Shown: positions 16,403 to 25,124 of the stretch, piece after piece
Numbering within the stretch: the first letter of the stretch is position 1
Layout of the letters: each line of letters starts with the position of its first letter
NCBI RefSeq assembly: GCF_016916835.1
Contig: NZ_JAFFIX010000008.1
Location: 1-64,000, forward strand
DNA from: Actinacidiphila bryophytorum
GTDB taxonomy: Bacteria > Actinomycetota > Actinomycetes > Streptomycetales > Streptomycetaceae
DNA length: 64,000 nucleotides
Reading direction: 5' to 3'
The notes under the pieces: generated by a model
Told to the model about the DNA's origin: nothing
Database searches by the model: none
What the model saw: the letters and a program-made list of their open reading frames with translations, nothing else
Program-made: the position numbers and the translations under genes

Positions 16403-17905
16403 TCAGACGACCTGCATCTGCGCCATCATGCCCATCGACGCGTGGTCGAACAGGTGGCAGTGGTAGAGGTAGACACCGCGGTAACCGGTGAAGGTGGCCT
16501 GCAGTTTCACCGTCTCGCCGGCCCGCAGGAAGACCGTGTCCTTCAGACCGGTCTCGGCGCCCTCGGTGACCGGCACACCGCCGCGTTCCAGCACCCGGAA
16601 CATCACCAGGTGGATGTGGAAGTTGTGCGGTGCGATCTTGTTGTCGTTGGTGACGGTCCAGATCTCCGTGGTGCCGTAGTCGATCGTGGTGTCGATGCGG
16701 TCGGGGTCGTACTCCTTGCCGTTGATGTACGCCCACGCCGGCTCCTGCGACGACTCGTCCATCAGCAGGCTGAAGGAGCGCTCGACGGTGGCGGGCCGCA
16801 GCGCGGGCAGGGTGCGCAGCTTCGCCGGGACGACGCTGTGGTCCCGCTCGGTGCGGGTGACGCGGAACTGCAGGACCTGGTTGACGTCGGGCGGCGTCCC
16901 GGGGGCCTGGGTGATGACGTTCCTCAGTTCCAGTTCCGTGCCGACCGGGTAGCGCGAGAAGTCGACCACGATGTCGGCGCGCTCACCGGGCGAGAGCAGC
17001 ACCGAAGTGGTGACGTACGGCTCGGCCAGCAGGCCGCCGTCGGTGCCGATGAGGGTGAAGGGCGAGCCGTCGCCGAGGGCGAACTGGAAGCTGCGCAGGT
17101 TGGCGGTGTTGTAGATACGGAAGCGGTACTTGCGCGCGGCGACCTCGAAGTACGGCCACGCCTTGCCGTTGGCGAGGACCACCTGGCGGTTGAAGAAGTC
17201 GTCCATCTCGAAGTGCAGCTGGCCGTCGGCGTCGAAGCGGGCGTCGCGCACCGAGATGGGGATGTCGTACTTCCCCGACGGCAGGCCGAGCCGCGCCTCG
17301 ACCTGGTCCCGCAGGATGTAGGTCCCGGTCAGGCCGCGGTAGACGGTCTCGGACTCGATGTGGTGGGCATGGTCGTGGAACCACAGGTTGGCGTGCGTCT
17401 GCTCGTTGGGGTACGTGTACGTCTTGGTGCCGCCGCCGGGGGCTATCAGGTCCATCGGGCCGCCGTCGCTGGACGAGGGCACGTGCGCGCCGTGCAGGTG
17501 GACCGAGGTGGGGACGTCGAGCTTGTTGGTCTGCTCGATGACCACCCGCCGGCCCGACCAGGCGTCGATGACCGGACCGGGGAAGCTCCCGTTGAAGGTG
17601 TTGACCTTGGTCTGGAAGCCCGGGATGACCTCCTTGTAGGCCTCCGCCATGGTCATCCGGTAGTAGTCGGTCGTGAACGACACACGGCGGGGGCGCTGGT
17701 GGGGCAGCACCGGCATCTTGAGGACGTATTTGGCGATGCTTCCCGGGTCGATGCCCGTGGCGGTCGTGGCGCCGCTCGTCGTCGGCGCGGGCGCCGCGGC
17801 GCTGCTCGGCGAAGCGGAGAGCAGGAGCACGCCTGCGCCGGTAGCACTCGCGGCACCCGTCGCCGCCACAGCGCCGCCCAGCAGTAATGACCTGCGCTTG
17901 ATCAC
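16403..17905 (-). CDS. Tat-exported multicopper oxidase (CotA/bilirubin-oxidase-like, three-domain)
   Basis: A 500-residue laccase-type oxidase that couples one-electron substrate oxidation to reduction of oxygen to water. All four copper motifs are visible: HLHG, WFHDHA, HNFHIH and YHCHLFDHASMGMM at the extreme C terminus, where the last Met should be the T1 axial ligand. The N terminus KRRSLLLGG followed by an Ala/Gly-rich stretch is a Tat-type signal. GTG at 17905 was chosen because GGGGGAG lies 5 nt upstream; the longer frame lacks a ribosome site and would bury the signal. The domain layout resembles CotA and Streptomyces phenoxazinone-synthase-like enzymes. The gene is monocistronic, divergent from ligD. 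Confidence 0.9.
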   Translation of the reverse strand: MIKRRSLLLGGAVAATGAASATGAGVLLLSASPSSAAAPAPTTSGATTATGIDPGSIAKYVLKMPVLPHQRPRRVSFTTDYYRMTMAEAYKEVIPGFQTKVNTFNGSFPGPVIDAWSGRRVVIEQTNKLDVPTSVHLHGAHVPSSSDGGPMDLIAPGGGTKTYTYPNEQTHANLWFHDHAHHIESETVYRGLTGTYILRDQVEARLGLPSGKYDIPISVRDARFDADGQLHFEMDDFFNRQVVLANGKAWPYFEVAARKYRFRIYNTANLRSFQFALGDGSPFTLIGTDGGLLAEPYVTTSVLLSPGERADIVVDFSRYPVGTELELRNVITQAPGTPPDVNQVLQFRVTRTERDHSVVPAKLRTLPALRPATVERSFSLLMDESSQEPAWAYINGKEYDPDRIDTTIDYGTTEIWTVTNDNKIAPHNFHIHLVMFRVLERGGVPVTEGAETGLKDTVFLRAGETVKLQATFTGYRGVYLYHCHLFDHASMGMMAQMQVV

Positions 17906-18020
17906 AGACTCCCCCAGGTGAGGACGGTGGGCGGCACACGGTCCATGCGCCGCACGGTCGGCGACCACGGGAGCCGAACGTGTTTACGAAGATCGTTTCC
18001 GCGGCCGACGACAGTGTGCG

Positions 18021-18033
18021 ACAAGTGACTTGT
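18021..18033. promoter_or_regulatory. 13-bp palindrome in the oxidase/ligD intergenic region
   Basis: ACAAGT-G-ACTTGT is a perfect inverted repeat with a one-base centre. It lies in the 295-nt divergent promoter region, 116 nt upstream of the oxidase start and 168 nt upstream of the ligD start; a regulator-binding site is plausible. Confidence 0.4.
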
Positions 18034-18045
18034 GGGCCAGTTGGT

Positions 18046-18063
18046 GCCGGACAGGTGTCCGGC
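18046..18063. promoter_or_regulatory. 18-bp palindrome in the oxidase/ligD intergenic region
   Basis: GCCGGACA-GG-TGTCCGGC is a perfect inverted repeat with 8-bp arms, 13 nt after the preceding palindrome. It may be an operator or a short RNA hairpin. Confidence 0.4.
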
Positions 18064-18200
18064 AGGGGCGCCCCGTACCGCCGCCGCCCGCGCGTCCGCC
18101 GGCCGTATCCGCCGCGGTGCCCGGCGGTGCCGCTGTGCTGGGCGGATATCCGCCGGGGTTGCGGGTACGCGCGGGGAGAGCCGGTGAAAGGAGGCACGCC

Positions 18201-18872
18201 ATGGCCCCCCGCGACGCGCTGGCGGAGTACCGACGCCGGCGGGACTTCTCGAAGTCCCGCGAGCCCTCGGGCCGCGGCGAGGAGAGCGGTGCGCTGGAGA
18301 CCGGCGGTGCGCCCGAGGGCGGCGGTGCCTCCTTCGTGGTGCAGATCCACGACGCCTCCACCCTGCACTTCGACTTCCGGCTGGAGGCCGACGGGGTGCT
18401 GAAGTCGTGGGCGGTGCCCAAAGGCCCCTCCGACGACCCGCACGACAAGCGGCTCGCGATGCCGACCGAGGACCACCCGCTGGACTACCGCGCCTTCGAG
18501 GGCGCCATCACCCGCGGCGAGTACGGCGCCGGCACGGTCATCGTCTGGGACGAGGGCACCTACGAGAACCTGACCGCGGACCGGCGCGGCCGTCCGCTCA
18601 CGCTCGCCGAGGGAGTCGGACGCGGCCATGTGTCCTTCCGGCTCGCGGGCCGCAAGCTGCACGGCGGCTACTCGCTGACCCGCTTCCGCGGTTCCGGCGA
18701 CGAAGGCGGGCGCGAGGCGTGGCTGCTGGTCAAGCGCGCGGACGCCCAGGCGGGCCGGCACCCCACCCCCGACCCGCACCGCGCCCGGTCCGCGCTCAGC
18801 GGCCGCACCCTCGGGCAGATGCGGGCGGCGGCGGAGGCGGGCGAGGCAGACACCTGGACCCGTACGGACTGA
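18201..18872 (+). CDS. LigD 3'-phosphoesterase domain protein (NHEJ end processing)
   Basis: A 223-residue stand-alone phosphoesterase that trims 3'-phosphate and ribonucleotide ends in bacterial non-homologous end joining. The metal-site signature IHDASTLHFDFRLE (His50, His56, Asp58) is followed by LKSWAVPKGPS and EYGAGTVIVWDEGTYE, all hallmarks of the LigD PE domain. The N terminus (1-44) is charged and the C terminus (about 190-223) is a low-complexity extension. The ATG at 18201 follows a near-ideal AAAGGAGG at 18187-18194. The polymerase domain is encoded 34 nt downstream as a separate protein. Confidence 0.9.
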   Translation: MAPRDALAEYRRRRDFSKSREPSGRGEESGALETGGAPEGGGASFVVQIHDASTLHFDFRLEADGVLKSWAVPKGPSDDPHDKRLAMPTEDHPLDYRAFEGAITRGEYGAGTVIVWDEGTYENLTADRRGRPLTLAEGVGRGHVSFRLAGRKLHGGYSLTRFRGSGDEGGREAWLLVKRADAQAGRHPTPDPHRARSALSGRTLGQMRAAAEAGEADTWTRTD

Positions 18873-18906
18873 CGCGCGGACCGGGAGGCTGCGAGGGAGG
18901 CCGACG

Positions 18907-19824
18907 ATGAGTGCTGCGACCTACGAGACGGTACGGGCGGGCCGCCGGAGCGTGCGGATCAGCCGCCCGGGCAAGGTGCTCTTCCCCGCTGACGGCCTGA
19001 CGAAGGCCGACGTGGCGGCGTACTACAAGACCGTGGCCCCGCGGATGCTGCCGCAGGTGCGCGGCCGGCCGCTCACGCTGGAGCGGCACCCCGACGGCAT
19101 CGACGGCCCGGGCTTCATGCAGAAGGACACCCCTGACCACGTACCGGACTGGGTGCGCAGGGCCGAACTGCCCAAGGAGGGCGGCACGGTCACCTACACC
19201 GTCTGCGACGACACCGCGACGCTGGTCCACCTCGCCGGGCAGGCGTGCGTGACGCTGCACCGCTTCCTGTCCCGCGCGGACCGGGCGGACCACCCGGACC
19301 GCCTGGTCTTCGACCTCGACCCGCCGGACACGGCTTTCGAGCCGGTGCGGGACGCGGCACGGCGGGTGCGGGGACTGCTGGACGAGCTGGAGCTGCCCTC
19401 GACGGTGATGACGACCGGCTCGCGCGGGCTCCACGTCCTGGTCGCGCTGGACGGCAGGGCCGCGGTGGACGACGTCCGGGCCTTCGCACGTGACGCGGCG
19501 GACCTGCTGGCCGCCCGCCACCCGCGCACCCTCACCGCCGAGCCGCGCAAGGCCGCCCGCCGTGGCCGCCTCTACCTCGATGTGCAGCGCAACGCGTACG
19601 GCCAGACGTCGGTGGCCCCCTACGCGCTCCGCTCCCTGGCAGGCGCCCCCGTCGCTGCCCCGCTGACCTGGGACGACGTGGACGACCCCGAGGTGAGTGC
19701 CCGCCGCTGGACGCTCGCCGACGCCGACGCGCTGGCCGCGGCCGACCCCTGGCGGGACGCCCCGCGCCCCCGCTCGCTCGGCCCCGCGCGCCGCCGCCTC
19801 GACGCCCTGCTGCGGGAGCGCTGA
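18907..19824 (+). CDS. LigD-type polymerase/primase domain protein (archaeo-eukaryotic primase fold)
   Basis: A 305-residue NHEJ polymerase that fills and extends broken ends. The catalytic residues of the primase fold are visible: Asp136 and Asp138 in VFDLDPP, the nucleotide-binding GSRGLHV (171-177) and the third acidic residue Asp225 in YLDVQRN. SRPGKVLFPADGLTKADVAAYY near the start is the usual family opening. It shares an operon with the phosphoesterase. The ATP-dependent ligase domain and Ku are not in this window, so the three LigD activities are split here. Confidence 0.92.
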   Translation: MSAATYETVRAGRRSVRISRPGKVLFPADGLTKADVAAYYKTVAPRMLPQVRGRPLTLERHPDGIDGPGFMQKDTPDHVPDWVRRAELPKEGGTVTYTVCDDTATLVHLAGQACVTLHRFLSRADRADHPDRLVFDLDPPDTAFEPVRDAARRVRGLLDELELPSTVMTTGSRGLHVLVALDGRAAVDDVRAFARDAADLLAARHPRTLTAEPRKAARRGRLYLDVQRNAYGQTSVAPYALRSLAGAPVAAPLTWDDVDDPEVSARRWTLADADALAAADPWRDAPRPRSLGPARRRLDALLRER

Positions 19825-19848
19825 GCCGGCTCGGGACGTACCCGGTCT

Positions 19849-20955
19849 TCACGGCGTGCCCGGCCCCGGCGCGATCAGGTCGAGCAGCCCTTCCGTGCCG
19901 GCCTTCGCGAAGACGGCGCGCTGGCGGGCGGCCCCGGTGCCCGCGTCCAGGATGCGCCCGACGCCCTCGGTGACCCGCTGCTCGTCGCCGAGGTCGCCCA
20001 GCGCGGGCGTCAGGTGGTCGAGCAGCGCGCCCACGGCGTCCGCCGCGGGAACGGGTACGCACCGCCGGGGGTCGACCAGCGTGCCGTCCAGGCCGTGCCG
20101 GGCCGCGTGCCAGGAGGCGGCGTCGAGCACCCCGGGCGGCGGGTCCAGGGGCCGCACTCCCCTGCGGGCCTGCCGCAGCCCGGTCACCACCAGGGCGCGG
20201 GCGACGCCGGCGAGGGTGACGGCGGTGTCCACGTCCAGTTGCACGTCGGCGGCGCGGACCTCCAGCGTCGGGTACTCCTCGGAGAGCCGGGCGTGCCAGT
20301 ACAGCTGGTGCCGGTCGGGTATGACGCCGGTGGCCAGCAGCGCCCGCACGTGCCGGTCGTAGCCCGCGGCGTCCGCGGTGAAGGGCGGCGGCCCGCTGAC
20401 CGGCCAGCGCCCGAAGACCACGGTCCGCCAGCTGGCGTACCCGGTGTCGCCGCCCTGCCAGTACGGCGAGTTGGCGGCCAGCGCGATCAGCACCGGCAGC
20501 CAGGGCCGCAGCCGCCCCAGCGCCGCCGCGCCGGCCGCCCGGTCCGGCACCGCGACATGGACGTGCATCCCGGCGATCAGCTGCTCCTCGACGAGCTGCG
20601 CGGCGTCGACCCGCATCTCCCGGTAGCGCCGCTCGCGGGTGACGGGCACCTCGGACGCCGCTGTCAGCGGTGCGGCGCCGGTGGCCGCCAGCCGGCATCC
20701 GGCCTCCTGCGTGGGCGCGGCCAGCGCCTGGCGCAGCCGGGCGAGGTGACCGGTGACCTCGTCGAGCCCGGTGCAGACGGGAGTGGCGACCTCCACGAGC
20801 GCCTGCAGCAGTTCGTTGTCGACCTCGCCGCGCCGCAGGACGGGTTCGTAGCGCGCCGCGGCCTGTACGCGGGCGGCCCGCGGCACGGGCAGCCCGGTGT
20901 CCTGGTCGAGCAGGACGTACTCCTCCTCCACCCCGAGTGTTGCAGCAGTCCTCAT
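19849..20955 (-). CDS. YbdK-type carboxylate-amine ligase (GCS2 family)
   Basis: A 368-residue member of the glutamate-cysteine ligase family 2 (YbdK). GVEEEYVLLD at 8-17 is the conserved acidic nucleotide/metal motif, followed by VDNELLQALVEVATPVC. AGMHVHVAVPDR and LIALAANSPYWQGGDTGYASWR are further family blocks. In E. coli, YbdK shows weak gamma-glutamylcysteine synthesis; actinomycete paralogues have mostly unknown acceptors. The start is ATG at 20955. It converges with ligD and lies 40 nt downstream of the decarboxylase gene, so both may be cotranscribed. Confidence 0.88.
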   Translation of the reverse strand: MRTAATLGVEEEYVLLDQDTGLPVPRAARVQAAARYEPVLRRGEVDNELLQALVEVATPVCTGLDEVTGHLARLRQALAAPTQEAGCRLAATGAAPLTAASEVPVTRERRYREMRVDAAQLVEEQLIAGMHVHVAVPDRAAGAAALGRLRPWLPVLIALAANSPYWQGGDTGYASWRTVVFGRWPVSGPPPFTADAAGYDRHVRALLATGVIPDRHQLYWHARLSEEYPTLEVRAADVQLDVDTAVTLAGVARALVVTGLRQARRGVRPLDPPPGVLDAASWHAARHGLDGTLVDPRRCVPVPAADAVGALLDHLTPALGDLGDEQRVTEGVGRILDAGTGAARQRAVFAKAGTEGLLDLIAPGPGTP

Positions 20956-20995
20956 ACGGCCCGGCTACCCGGCCTGAGCCGGATCACCGCACCGC

Positions 20996-22468
20996 TCAGC
21001 CGTGCTTCTCGACCAGCACCCGCACGGTCCGTGCCGACGGGTCGGCCGCGTCCGGCACGACCATGCCCGCCGCGACGCCGGACCGCAGGTAGTCCACGAC
21101 GGCCGGGTTCAGCCGCTCGCCGGGGAGCGCGGCGGGGATGCCGGGCGGGTAGGGGGTGAGCATCTCGGCGGCGATACGGCCCGCCGCCTCGCCGCAGGGC
21201 ACCTGCTCGACGTGGCCGAAGAAGGCGTCACGCGGCGAGACGGCCTGGTCGAGCCGCAGCTCTGCGGGGCTCGGCAGCGCCACCTCGGGCGCGGGGCGCA
21301 GGTCCCCGGTGTGCGCGGTCAGGTCGCACAGGGCGTGCACCAGCCGCTCCGCGGTGGTGTCGTCGTCGGCGTGGGTGAGCTGGGCGCTGATCCTGCGGTG
21401 GTCGGCGACGTGCAGGTTGATCCTGTGGTGCTGCCTGAGCCAGTCGGCGGCGTCGTATCCGCTCACGCCGAGCGCGGTGACCTCGACGAAGACCTGGAGG
21501 GTGTCCATGTCGGCGGCGCGGCCCGGGCCGCAGAAGTCGTCGCGCCCGTTGACGTGCAGGCCGTCGATGCCGGCGATACGTACCCGGGTGCGGTCGGCGA
21601 GCGCGAGCGCCTCGTCGTACAGCTCGCGGCCCTGCTCGACCATCTGCCGCCGCCAGCCGTCGAGGCCCGCGTAGAGCAGCACCGAGGGACTGGTCGTGCC
21701 GAGCAGGTCGGCCCGGGCGGCCAGCGTCTCGGGGGTGATGCGGTCGCCCTGGAGGTGGAAGACCGAGCCCTGCTCCAGCCCTGAGCCCATCTTGTGCACG
21801 GAGGTGACGCACACGTCCGCCCCCGCGTCCATCGCCCAGGTCGGCAGCCCCGGGTGGAAGGGCAGGTGGGCGCCCCACGCCTCGTCCACCACGACGGGCA
21901 GGCCGCGCTCGTGCGCGACCCGGACGATCCCGCCGAGGTCGGCGCACGTGCCGTACGGCGTGGGGCTGGTGACCAGCAGGCCGCTCGCGTCCGGGTGCTC
22001 TTCGAGGCGGGCGGCGAAGGCCTGCGGGCTCGGCGGGTGGGCGAGGTGGCGTTCTGCGTCCCACTGCGGGTCCACCCAGACCGGTCGGATCCCGGCGAGG
22101 ATCAGCCCGGCGATGACGGACTTGTGGGCGTCCCTGCCGATCAGCAGCTCCTCGTGCGGCCGGGCGACCGCGAGCATCGCGGCCTTCACGGACAGCGAGC
22201 TGCCGCAGGTGGAGAAGAAGGTGTGCTCGGCGCCCACCGCGTCGGCCATCAGCTGCTGCGCGCGCTCCAGCACCCCGCCGGTCGAGCGCCGGTCGTCGAG
22301 ACCGGCCACGGCCAGCACGTCGGCGGCGAAGACGGCGTCCCCCAGCACCGCCCGCACCCGCGGGTCCGCGCCGCGGCCCTGCTTGTGGCCCGGCGGGGTG
22401 AAGGGGAACTGCCCTTCGCGGTGGTAGGCGGCGAGGGCGTCCAGGACGGGCGCCACGGAATGGTCCAT
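20996..22468 (-). CDS. Orn/Lys/Arg decarboxylase family PLP enzyme
   Basis: A 490-residue fold-type-I PLP protein of the basic amino-acid decarboxylase family. It has the substrate block FPFTPPGHKQGRGADP, STCGSSLSVKAAMLAV, the Asp/Ala motif VVDEAWGAHLPFHP and the Schiff-base lysine in SVHKMGSGLEQGSV. The C-terminal domain carries LTPYPPGIPAALPGE, a family signature. It lacks the N-terminal wing domain of the large inducible enzymes, like SpeA/YaaO-type proteins. ATG at 22468 was chosen because the upstream frame is non-conserved. The amino acid used, or a switch to another chemistry, cannot be read from sequence. Confidence 0.88.
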   Translation of the reverse strand: MDHSVAPVLDALAAYHREGQFPFTPPGHKQGRGADPRVRAVLGDAVFAADVLAVAGLDDRRSTGGVLERAQQLMADAVGAEHTFFSTCGSSLSVKAAMLAVARPHEELLIGRDAHKSVIAGLILAGIRPVWVDPQWDAERHLAHPPSPQAFAARLEEHPDASGLLVTSPTPYGTCADLGGIVRVAHERGLPVVVDEAWGAHLPFHPGLPTWAMDAGADVCVTSVHKMGSGLEQGSVFHLQGDRITPETLAARADLLGTTSPSVLLYAGLDGWRRQMVEQGRELYDEALALADRTRVRIAGIDGLHVNGRDDFCGPGRAADMDTLQVFVEVTALGVSGYDAADWLRQHHRINLHVADHRRISAQLTHADDDTTAERLVHALCDLTAHTGDLRPAPEVALPSPAELRLDQAVSPRDAFFGHVEQVPCGEAAGRIAAEMLTPYPPGIPAALPGERLNPAVVDYLRSGVAAGMVVPDAADPSARTVRVLVEKHG

Positions 22469-22608
22469 AGCGGGCGGTTGCCCCGCCCGGGAGTGCGGTA
22501 CTCCCGGTGGCCCCCGGATGGCCGGCCCCCGCAGGCCGTGCATGCCGCCCCGCGGAGCGGGCAGCCGTCAGCCACACCGCTTTCCCTACCCGGACAGGAC
22601 GTGTGGCC

Positions 22609-23676
22609 ATGAGCGAGGCATCGAACGGCGACGAGGCGGCAGGCGGCCGGCCGGAGGCGGCGGGTCCCACGGTGGTGGTGACCGGCGCCAGCGGCGGCAT
22701 CGGGCGGGCGACGGTACGTGAGTTCGCCCGGCGCGGCGCCCGGATCGGGCTGCTGGCGCGGGGCCGCGCGGGACTTGAGGCGGCGGCGGCCGAGGTGCGG
22801 GAGCTGGGCGGGCAGGCGCTGGCGGTGCCGACCGACGTGGCCGACGCCGCGGCGGTCACGGCGGCGGCAGACGCGGTCGAGGCGGCGTTCGGGCCGCTCG
22901 ACGTGTGGGTGAACGTGGCCTTCACCTCGGTGTTCGCCGAGTTCACCGACATCACTCCGGAGGAGTTCCGGCGGGTGACGGACGTGGCGTATCTGGGGTA
23001 CGTCAACGGCACGCGCGAGGCGCTGGCCCGGATGCTGCCGCGCGACCGCGGGAGCATCGTGCAGGTCGGCTCGGCGCTCGGGGAGCGGTCGATCCCGCTC
23101 CAGTCGGCCTACTGCGGCGCCAAGCACGCCGTGAACGGCTTCACGTCGTCGGTCCGCACCGAGCTGATGCACCGCGGCAGCAACGTGCACATCACGGTGG
23201 TGCAGATGCCCGCGGTCAACACGCCGCAGTTCTCCTGGGTGCTGTCCCGGCTGCCGCGGCACCCGCAGCCGGTGCCGCCGATCTACCAGCCGGAGGTGGC
23301 CGCCAGGGCGGTCGTCCACGCGGCGGCGCACCCGCGGCGCAGGCAGTACTCGGTGGGCGCGTCCACGGTCGCGACGGTCCTGGGCAACAAGGCGGCGGCG
23401 GGGCTGCTGGACCGCTACCTGGCGCGTACCGGCTACGACTCGCAGCAGACCGCGGAGCCGGTGCCGACCGGCCGGCCGCACAACCTGTGGCGGCCGGTGG
23501 ACCGGCTGGGCGGCGGCCGCGACTTCGGTGCGCACGGCGCCTTCGACGAGGTCTCCCACGCGCGCTCGCCGCAGGCCCTCGCCGCCCGCCATCCGGCGGC
23601 GCTCACGGCGGCCGCCGCCGCGGCCGGCTTGACGCTGGCCGCGGCGGCGGTGGCGGCGGGTCGCCGCAAGGGGTGA
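22609..23676 (+). CDS. SDR-family oxidoreductase with hydrophobic C-terminal tail
   Basis: A 355-residue NAD(P)-dependent short-chain dehydrogenase. The Rossmann motif is TGASGGIGRAT, and the active-site block shows VGSALGERSIPLQSAYCGAKHAVNG with the catalytic Ser, Tyr and Lys. The usual NAG motif is replaced by VNVAFTS. A C-terminal extension of about 100 residues ends in an Ala-rich hydrophobic segment (ALTAAAAAAGLTLAAAAVAAG) before RRKG, a possible membrane tail anchor. ATG at 22609 begins the conserved protein. The gene is divergent from the decarboxylase. Substrate unknown. Confidence 0.88.
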   Translation: MSEASNGDEAAGGRPEAAGPTVVVTGASGGIGRATVREFARRGARIGLLARGRAGLEAAAAEVRELGGQALAVPTDVADAAAVTAAADAVEAAFGPLDVWVNVAFTSVFAEFTDITPEEFRRVTDVAYLGYVNGTREALARMLPRDRGSIVQVGSALGERSIPLQSAYCGAKHAVNGFTSSVRTELMHRGSNVHITVVQMPAVNTPQFSWVLSRLPRHPQPVPPIYQPEVAARAVVHAAAHPRRRQYSVGASTVATVLGNKAAAGLLDRYLARTGYDSQQTAEPVPTGRPHNLWRPVDRLGGGRDFGAHGAFDEVSHARSPQALAARHPAALTAAAAAAGLTLAAAAVAAGRRKG

Positions 23677-23679
23677 GGG

Positions 23680-24104
23680 TCAGGCGAGGTCGCTGCGGTC
23701 CCAGTTCCAGCCGCCCTCGCCGGAGTCCCAGTTCTTGACCGGGGCGGCGATTCCGCTGCCGGTGCTGGTGAAGGTCCACAGGGCGGCGTGGTAGTCGCTG
23801 TTGTCGTGTCGGTCACCTTCGCCGACAGCGTCACCGTGCCGGACAGGATGTCACCGGCTGAGGGTGCCGTCACGGTGGAGACCGCGGGGGTGGGCGCCGG
23901 GTCGTCGACGACGTTGTCCGCGCGGACCGGCTTGAACGTCCCGTAGCCGCTGAAGTAGGGGTAGGGGACCTGCCGGTAGTGCACACCGGAGCCGGTGAAC
24001 TCATAGGCCCAGTAGCGGGTCTGGGAGGAGTCGGTCCAGCCGGCGAACAGCGCGATGTGGCCCGGCTGACCGGGGTGACGGACATACGTGTCTCCTGACG
24101 GCAT
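23680..24104 (-). pseudogene. Decayed secreted amidase-like protein (C-terminal part plus Ig-like domain), frameshifted
   Basis: Read leftwards, HPGQPGHIALFAGWTDSSQ, YWAYEFTGSGVHYRQVPYPY and SGYGTFKPVRADNVVD resemble the catalytic-His half of NlpC/P60- or CHAP-like cell-wall amidases. A Pro/Ala linker and an Ig-like domain (VTAPSAGDILSGTVTLSAKV) follow. At about 23800-23810 the frame breaks: the expected continuation NSDYHAALWTFTSTGSGI through NWDSGEGGWNWDRSDLA and a stop at 23680-23682 lies in another frame. The N-terminal half with the catalytic Cys and the signal peptide is missing. The call as an amidase is tentative; the truncation and frameshift are clear. Confidence 0.6.
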
Positions 24105-24253
24105 GGGTGTGCTGCGACGGTGTGCTGGCAGGGGCGCGCATGGGTGCGCGTGGGTGTGCGCCGACGGTGCGCGAGCGGGGCGGGGGCGCGTGAACGTATC
24201 GACGTGCGCGGGTGGGTGTGAGCAGGCGGGCGGGCGGCGCGGCCCGCGGCGGG

Positions 24254-24463
24254 TCAGTCCCAGATCATGTTCTGCGGGTCCACGGTCCCCGGGTCGCCGG
24301 TCTCCACCGGGGCGGGGTCGGCCGTACCGTCCGCGGTGACGTGCACCACGGCGGTGCGCGACGCGGCCGGGGCGGTGAGGTGTGCGGCGGCCGGGGCCAG
24401 CAGGGCGGCGCCCAGGGCGAGGGTGGCGACCGCGGCGGCACGGGAGGTGCGGATACGCGACAT
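24254..24463 (-). CDS. Small secreted hypothetical protein
   Basis: A 69-residue peptide from ATG 24463 with AAGGA 7 nt upstream. Residues 1-40 form a classical signal peptide: RIRTSR, a hydrophobic AAAVATLALGAALLAPAAA core, and Ala-X-Ala cleavage options. The mature part of about 35 residues is acidic and Pro/Asp-rich and ends PQNMIWD. No Cys or known motif. It lies 149 nt upstream of the amidase remnant in the same direction, separated by GT-rich sequence with no gene. Possibly a small secreted peptide, or the surviving 5' end of a larger gene. Confidence 0.5.
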   Translation of the reverse strand: MSRIRTSRAAAVATLALGAALLAPAAAHLTAPAASRTAVVHVTADGTADPAPVETGDPGTVDPQNMIWD

Positions 24464-24653
24464 GACGGGTCCTTGTCCGATCACGAGGGAGTGGGTGTCG
24501 TCCCGGACCGCGTCCCGCGGTGACGCCGGGTCCGGTGTGCCGCCCGGGCTGTCGCCCTTGCGGCACCCACTACCTTTCCCGCAGGTCAGACCGAGTGGAA
24601 GGGCTGACGGGTGGCCACCAGCGGCCGTGGACGGTTCCGTCCCTGACGGCTGA

Positions 24654-24950
24654 TCACCCGTCGAGGCCGAACCGCAGCAGCGGCACCTGCGCGTCCGTCA
24701 CGCCCCAGCCGCTCAGCTCCGGCCGGGCGTAGAGCACGTGCCGGCACAGGTCCGCCGCCCGCTGCTCGGCGTCCTCAAGGCGGTCCGCGAGCAGGTAGAC
24801 ACCCAGCACGGGGGTGGCCGACGCGGGCCGGTGCACAACGACGTGTTCGACGGAGTCGGCCTGCCGGGCCGCGTCGACGATCCAGGAGGGCGCCTGGATC
24901 GGCAGCAAGGCGCCTTCTCGGTGTCGGAGGTGCACATGGACGAGGTACAT
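24654..24950 (-). CDS. Conserved hypothetical small protein
   Basis: A 98-residue protein from ATG 24950 (MYLVHVHLRHREGALLP). The pattern of N-terminal strand, VEHVVVHRPASATPVLGVYLLADRLEDAEQRAADLCRHVL and a C-terminal strand suggests a small ferredoxin-like or GyrI-like fold. A longer frame exists to 25013 but its residues look unlike the rest. Proteins with a MYLVHV start are found in other Streptomyces as far as I recall, with no known function. It is divergent from the broken LuxR-type gene across an unusually AT-rich stretch. Confidence 0.6.
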   Translation of the reverse strand: MYLVHVHLRHREGALLPIQAPSWIVDAARQADSVEHVVVHRPASATPVLGVYLLADRLEDAEQRAADLCRHVLYARPELSGWGVTDAQVPLLRFGLDG

Positions 24951-25047
24951 GAACCGATCATTCCATCGCGGCAATTCAGGCACAAACACGGCTTCCTGGA
25001 CACTTCCGGCCATGGCCTAAAGAGGCCAGCGATTCCTGATTGCATCG

Positions 25048-25062
25048 AACGGAATTCCCGTT
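25048..25062. promoter_or_regulatory. Inverted repeat AACGG-N5-CCGTT in an AT-rich divergent promoter region
   Basis: AACGG (25048-25052) and CCGTT (25058-25062) flank AATTC. The surrounding 24960-25110 is the least GC-rich part of the window and lies between the hypothetical gene (leftward) and the LuxR-type pseudogene (rightward). A repressor site is possible. Confidence 0.35.
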
Positions 25063-25124
25063 GCCTGCGTTGCATATTGAGGGCCGGAACAATCAGGTTG
25101 TTCATCTCGGCCGGGGGGCCTGCC

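Noticed and set aside
17979-17992. GTTTACGAAGATC near the multicopper oxidase as another LacI operator
   Set aside because: Only the left half-site matches; the right half lacks the required GYAAMC symmetry.
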